Assembly: GCA_019918135.1 (NCBI GenBank)
Contig: WBZZ01005655.1
Span: 88,501-152,500 of the forward strand
Reading direction: 5' to 3'
Source of the DNA: Paulinella micropora
Lineage: Eukaryota; Cercozoa; Imbricatea; Euglyphida; Paulinellidae
DNA: 64,000 bases
Part shown: piece by piece, positions 63,593 through 64,000 of the stretch
Layout: each line of letters opens with the position of its first letter
How positions within the stretch are numbered: the stretch's first letter is position 1
Translations under genes and position numbers: made by a program
Notes under the pieces: model-generated
Database searches by the model: none
What the model was told of the DNA's origin: nothing
What the model saw: only the letters and a program-made list of their open reading frames with translations

Positions 63593-63855
63593 CGCAACTG
63601 CTTGGTTTGGTGTCTTTTTTTCATCTGTTTGCTACACATAAACACACATAAAGGAAAGCAAAAAAAATAAACTTATTACCAAAATATGTGCATCGCGTGC
63701 GTCCTGTGCTTCTTGCTGTGCCTCCAGCAGGGCAATAGCACCCTATACAAGAAACCGCATACACATAAAACAAATAGGAACTAAATTACCTCATTTTCAG
63801 GCTCTTCCTGCTCTGGGTCGTCGTGTCGCTCCTCTTCAGGCTCGTTGTACGACAT
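63593..63855 (-). CDS. 5' exons of an unrecognised spliced gene
   Basis: Three short exons with GT-AG borders, all phase 0: 63855-63790 (ATG start; MSYNEPEEERHDDPEQEEPENE, 22 codons), 63742-63680 (GAIALLEAQQEAQDARDAHI and L, 21 codons) and 63631-63593 (QTDEKKTPNQAVA, 13 codons). Introns are 47 and 48 nt. An acceptor-like TTACAG directly precedes the ATG, so a 5' UTR intron is possible. The encoded start is acidic and then helical. Not enough is visible to name it. Confidence 0.5.
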
Positions 63856-64000
63856 CCTGTAACACACAAAAACAGCAAGGGTTTGAACTTCTTGACTTTA
63901 CCGCTTTGGGGATTCTGAAAAAGTCCAAAAATGAAAAAAAAAGAAACAGACAAAAACACGTGATAGAATTTCAGGAATTTCTGCTGACAATTTAAAATGC

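Overview
The window is nuclear DNA of an intron-rich eukaryote, probably a protist or alga. I cannot place it more closely. Evidence: a spliced gene with 46-110 nt GT-AG introns, tRNA-derived SINEs, endonuclease-bearing LINEs, a tyrosine-recombinase retrotransposon, and no bacterial-style operons.

The main host gene is a plus-strand Twinkle-type mitochondrial DNA helicase/primase. I traced 29 exons between 7627 and 53396. Every splice phase is consistent, giving 689 codons without an internal stop; the 5'-most exon(s) with the start codon and targeting peptide were not found. Exons 1-14 (7627-10400) carry the zinc-binding and TOPRIM primase half and the linker. Exons 15-29 (50666-53396) carry the RecA-like helicase half. 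They are separated by one intron of 40,265 nt. Only about 140 nt at its edges look like original intron; the rest is nested mobile DNA.

That intron holds an ATT-repeat retroelement community. It has two long LINEs (LINE-A 25355-31260, LINE-B 40760-47580), a truncated third (LINE-C 17606-19372), dozens of copies of a tRNA-derived SINE with a CCA-bearing head (SINE-1) and its variant SINE-2, a ~175-nt family (S3), and a 0.5-0.6 kb composite family with a minisatellite (S5). There are also tail-only copies of 49-52 nt. All these retroelements end in (ATT)n on their sense strand, and all share a GGAGGC box followed by a small stem-loop about 45 nt before the tail. This suggests one LINE machinery moves them all. 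Nearly every element also has ATT repeats at its 5' side, so the block seems to have grown by repeated insertion into ATT microsatellites. A separate 0.9-1.6 kb family (HEL-X) sits in the same arrays in either orientation with 5'-TC and CTAR-3' ends, like a non-autonomous Helitron.

Upstream, 282-5651 (minus) is a DIRS/Ngaro-type retrotransposon (gag-like, RT, RNase H, tyrosine recombinase), with one in-frame TAG between RT and RNase H and two SINEs between gag and RT. Downstream, 53594-56824 is a further nested ATT locus. From 57246 to 62450 (minus) lies a head-to-tail set of five unrecognised genes, most broken by stops and frameshifts; four have a CTTCWACGTTAG-like box 6-15 nt before the ATG. 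At the right edge (63593-63855, minus) are three short exons of another unrecognised spliced gene.
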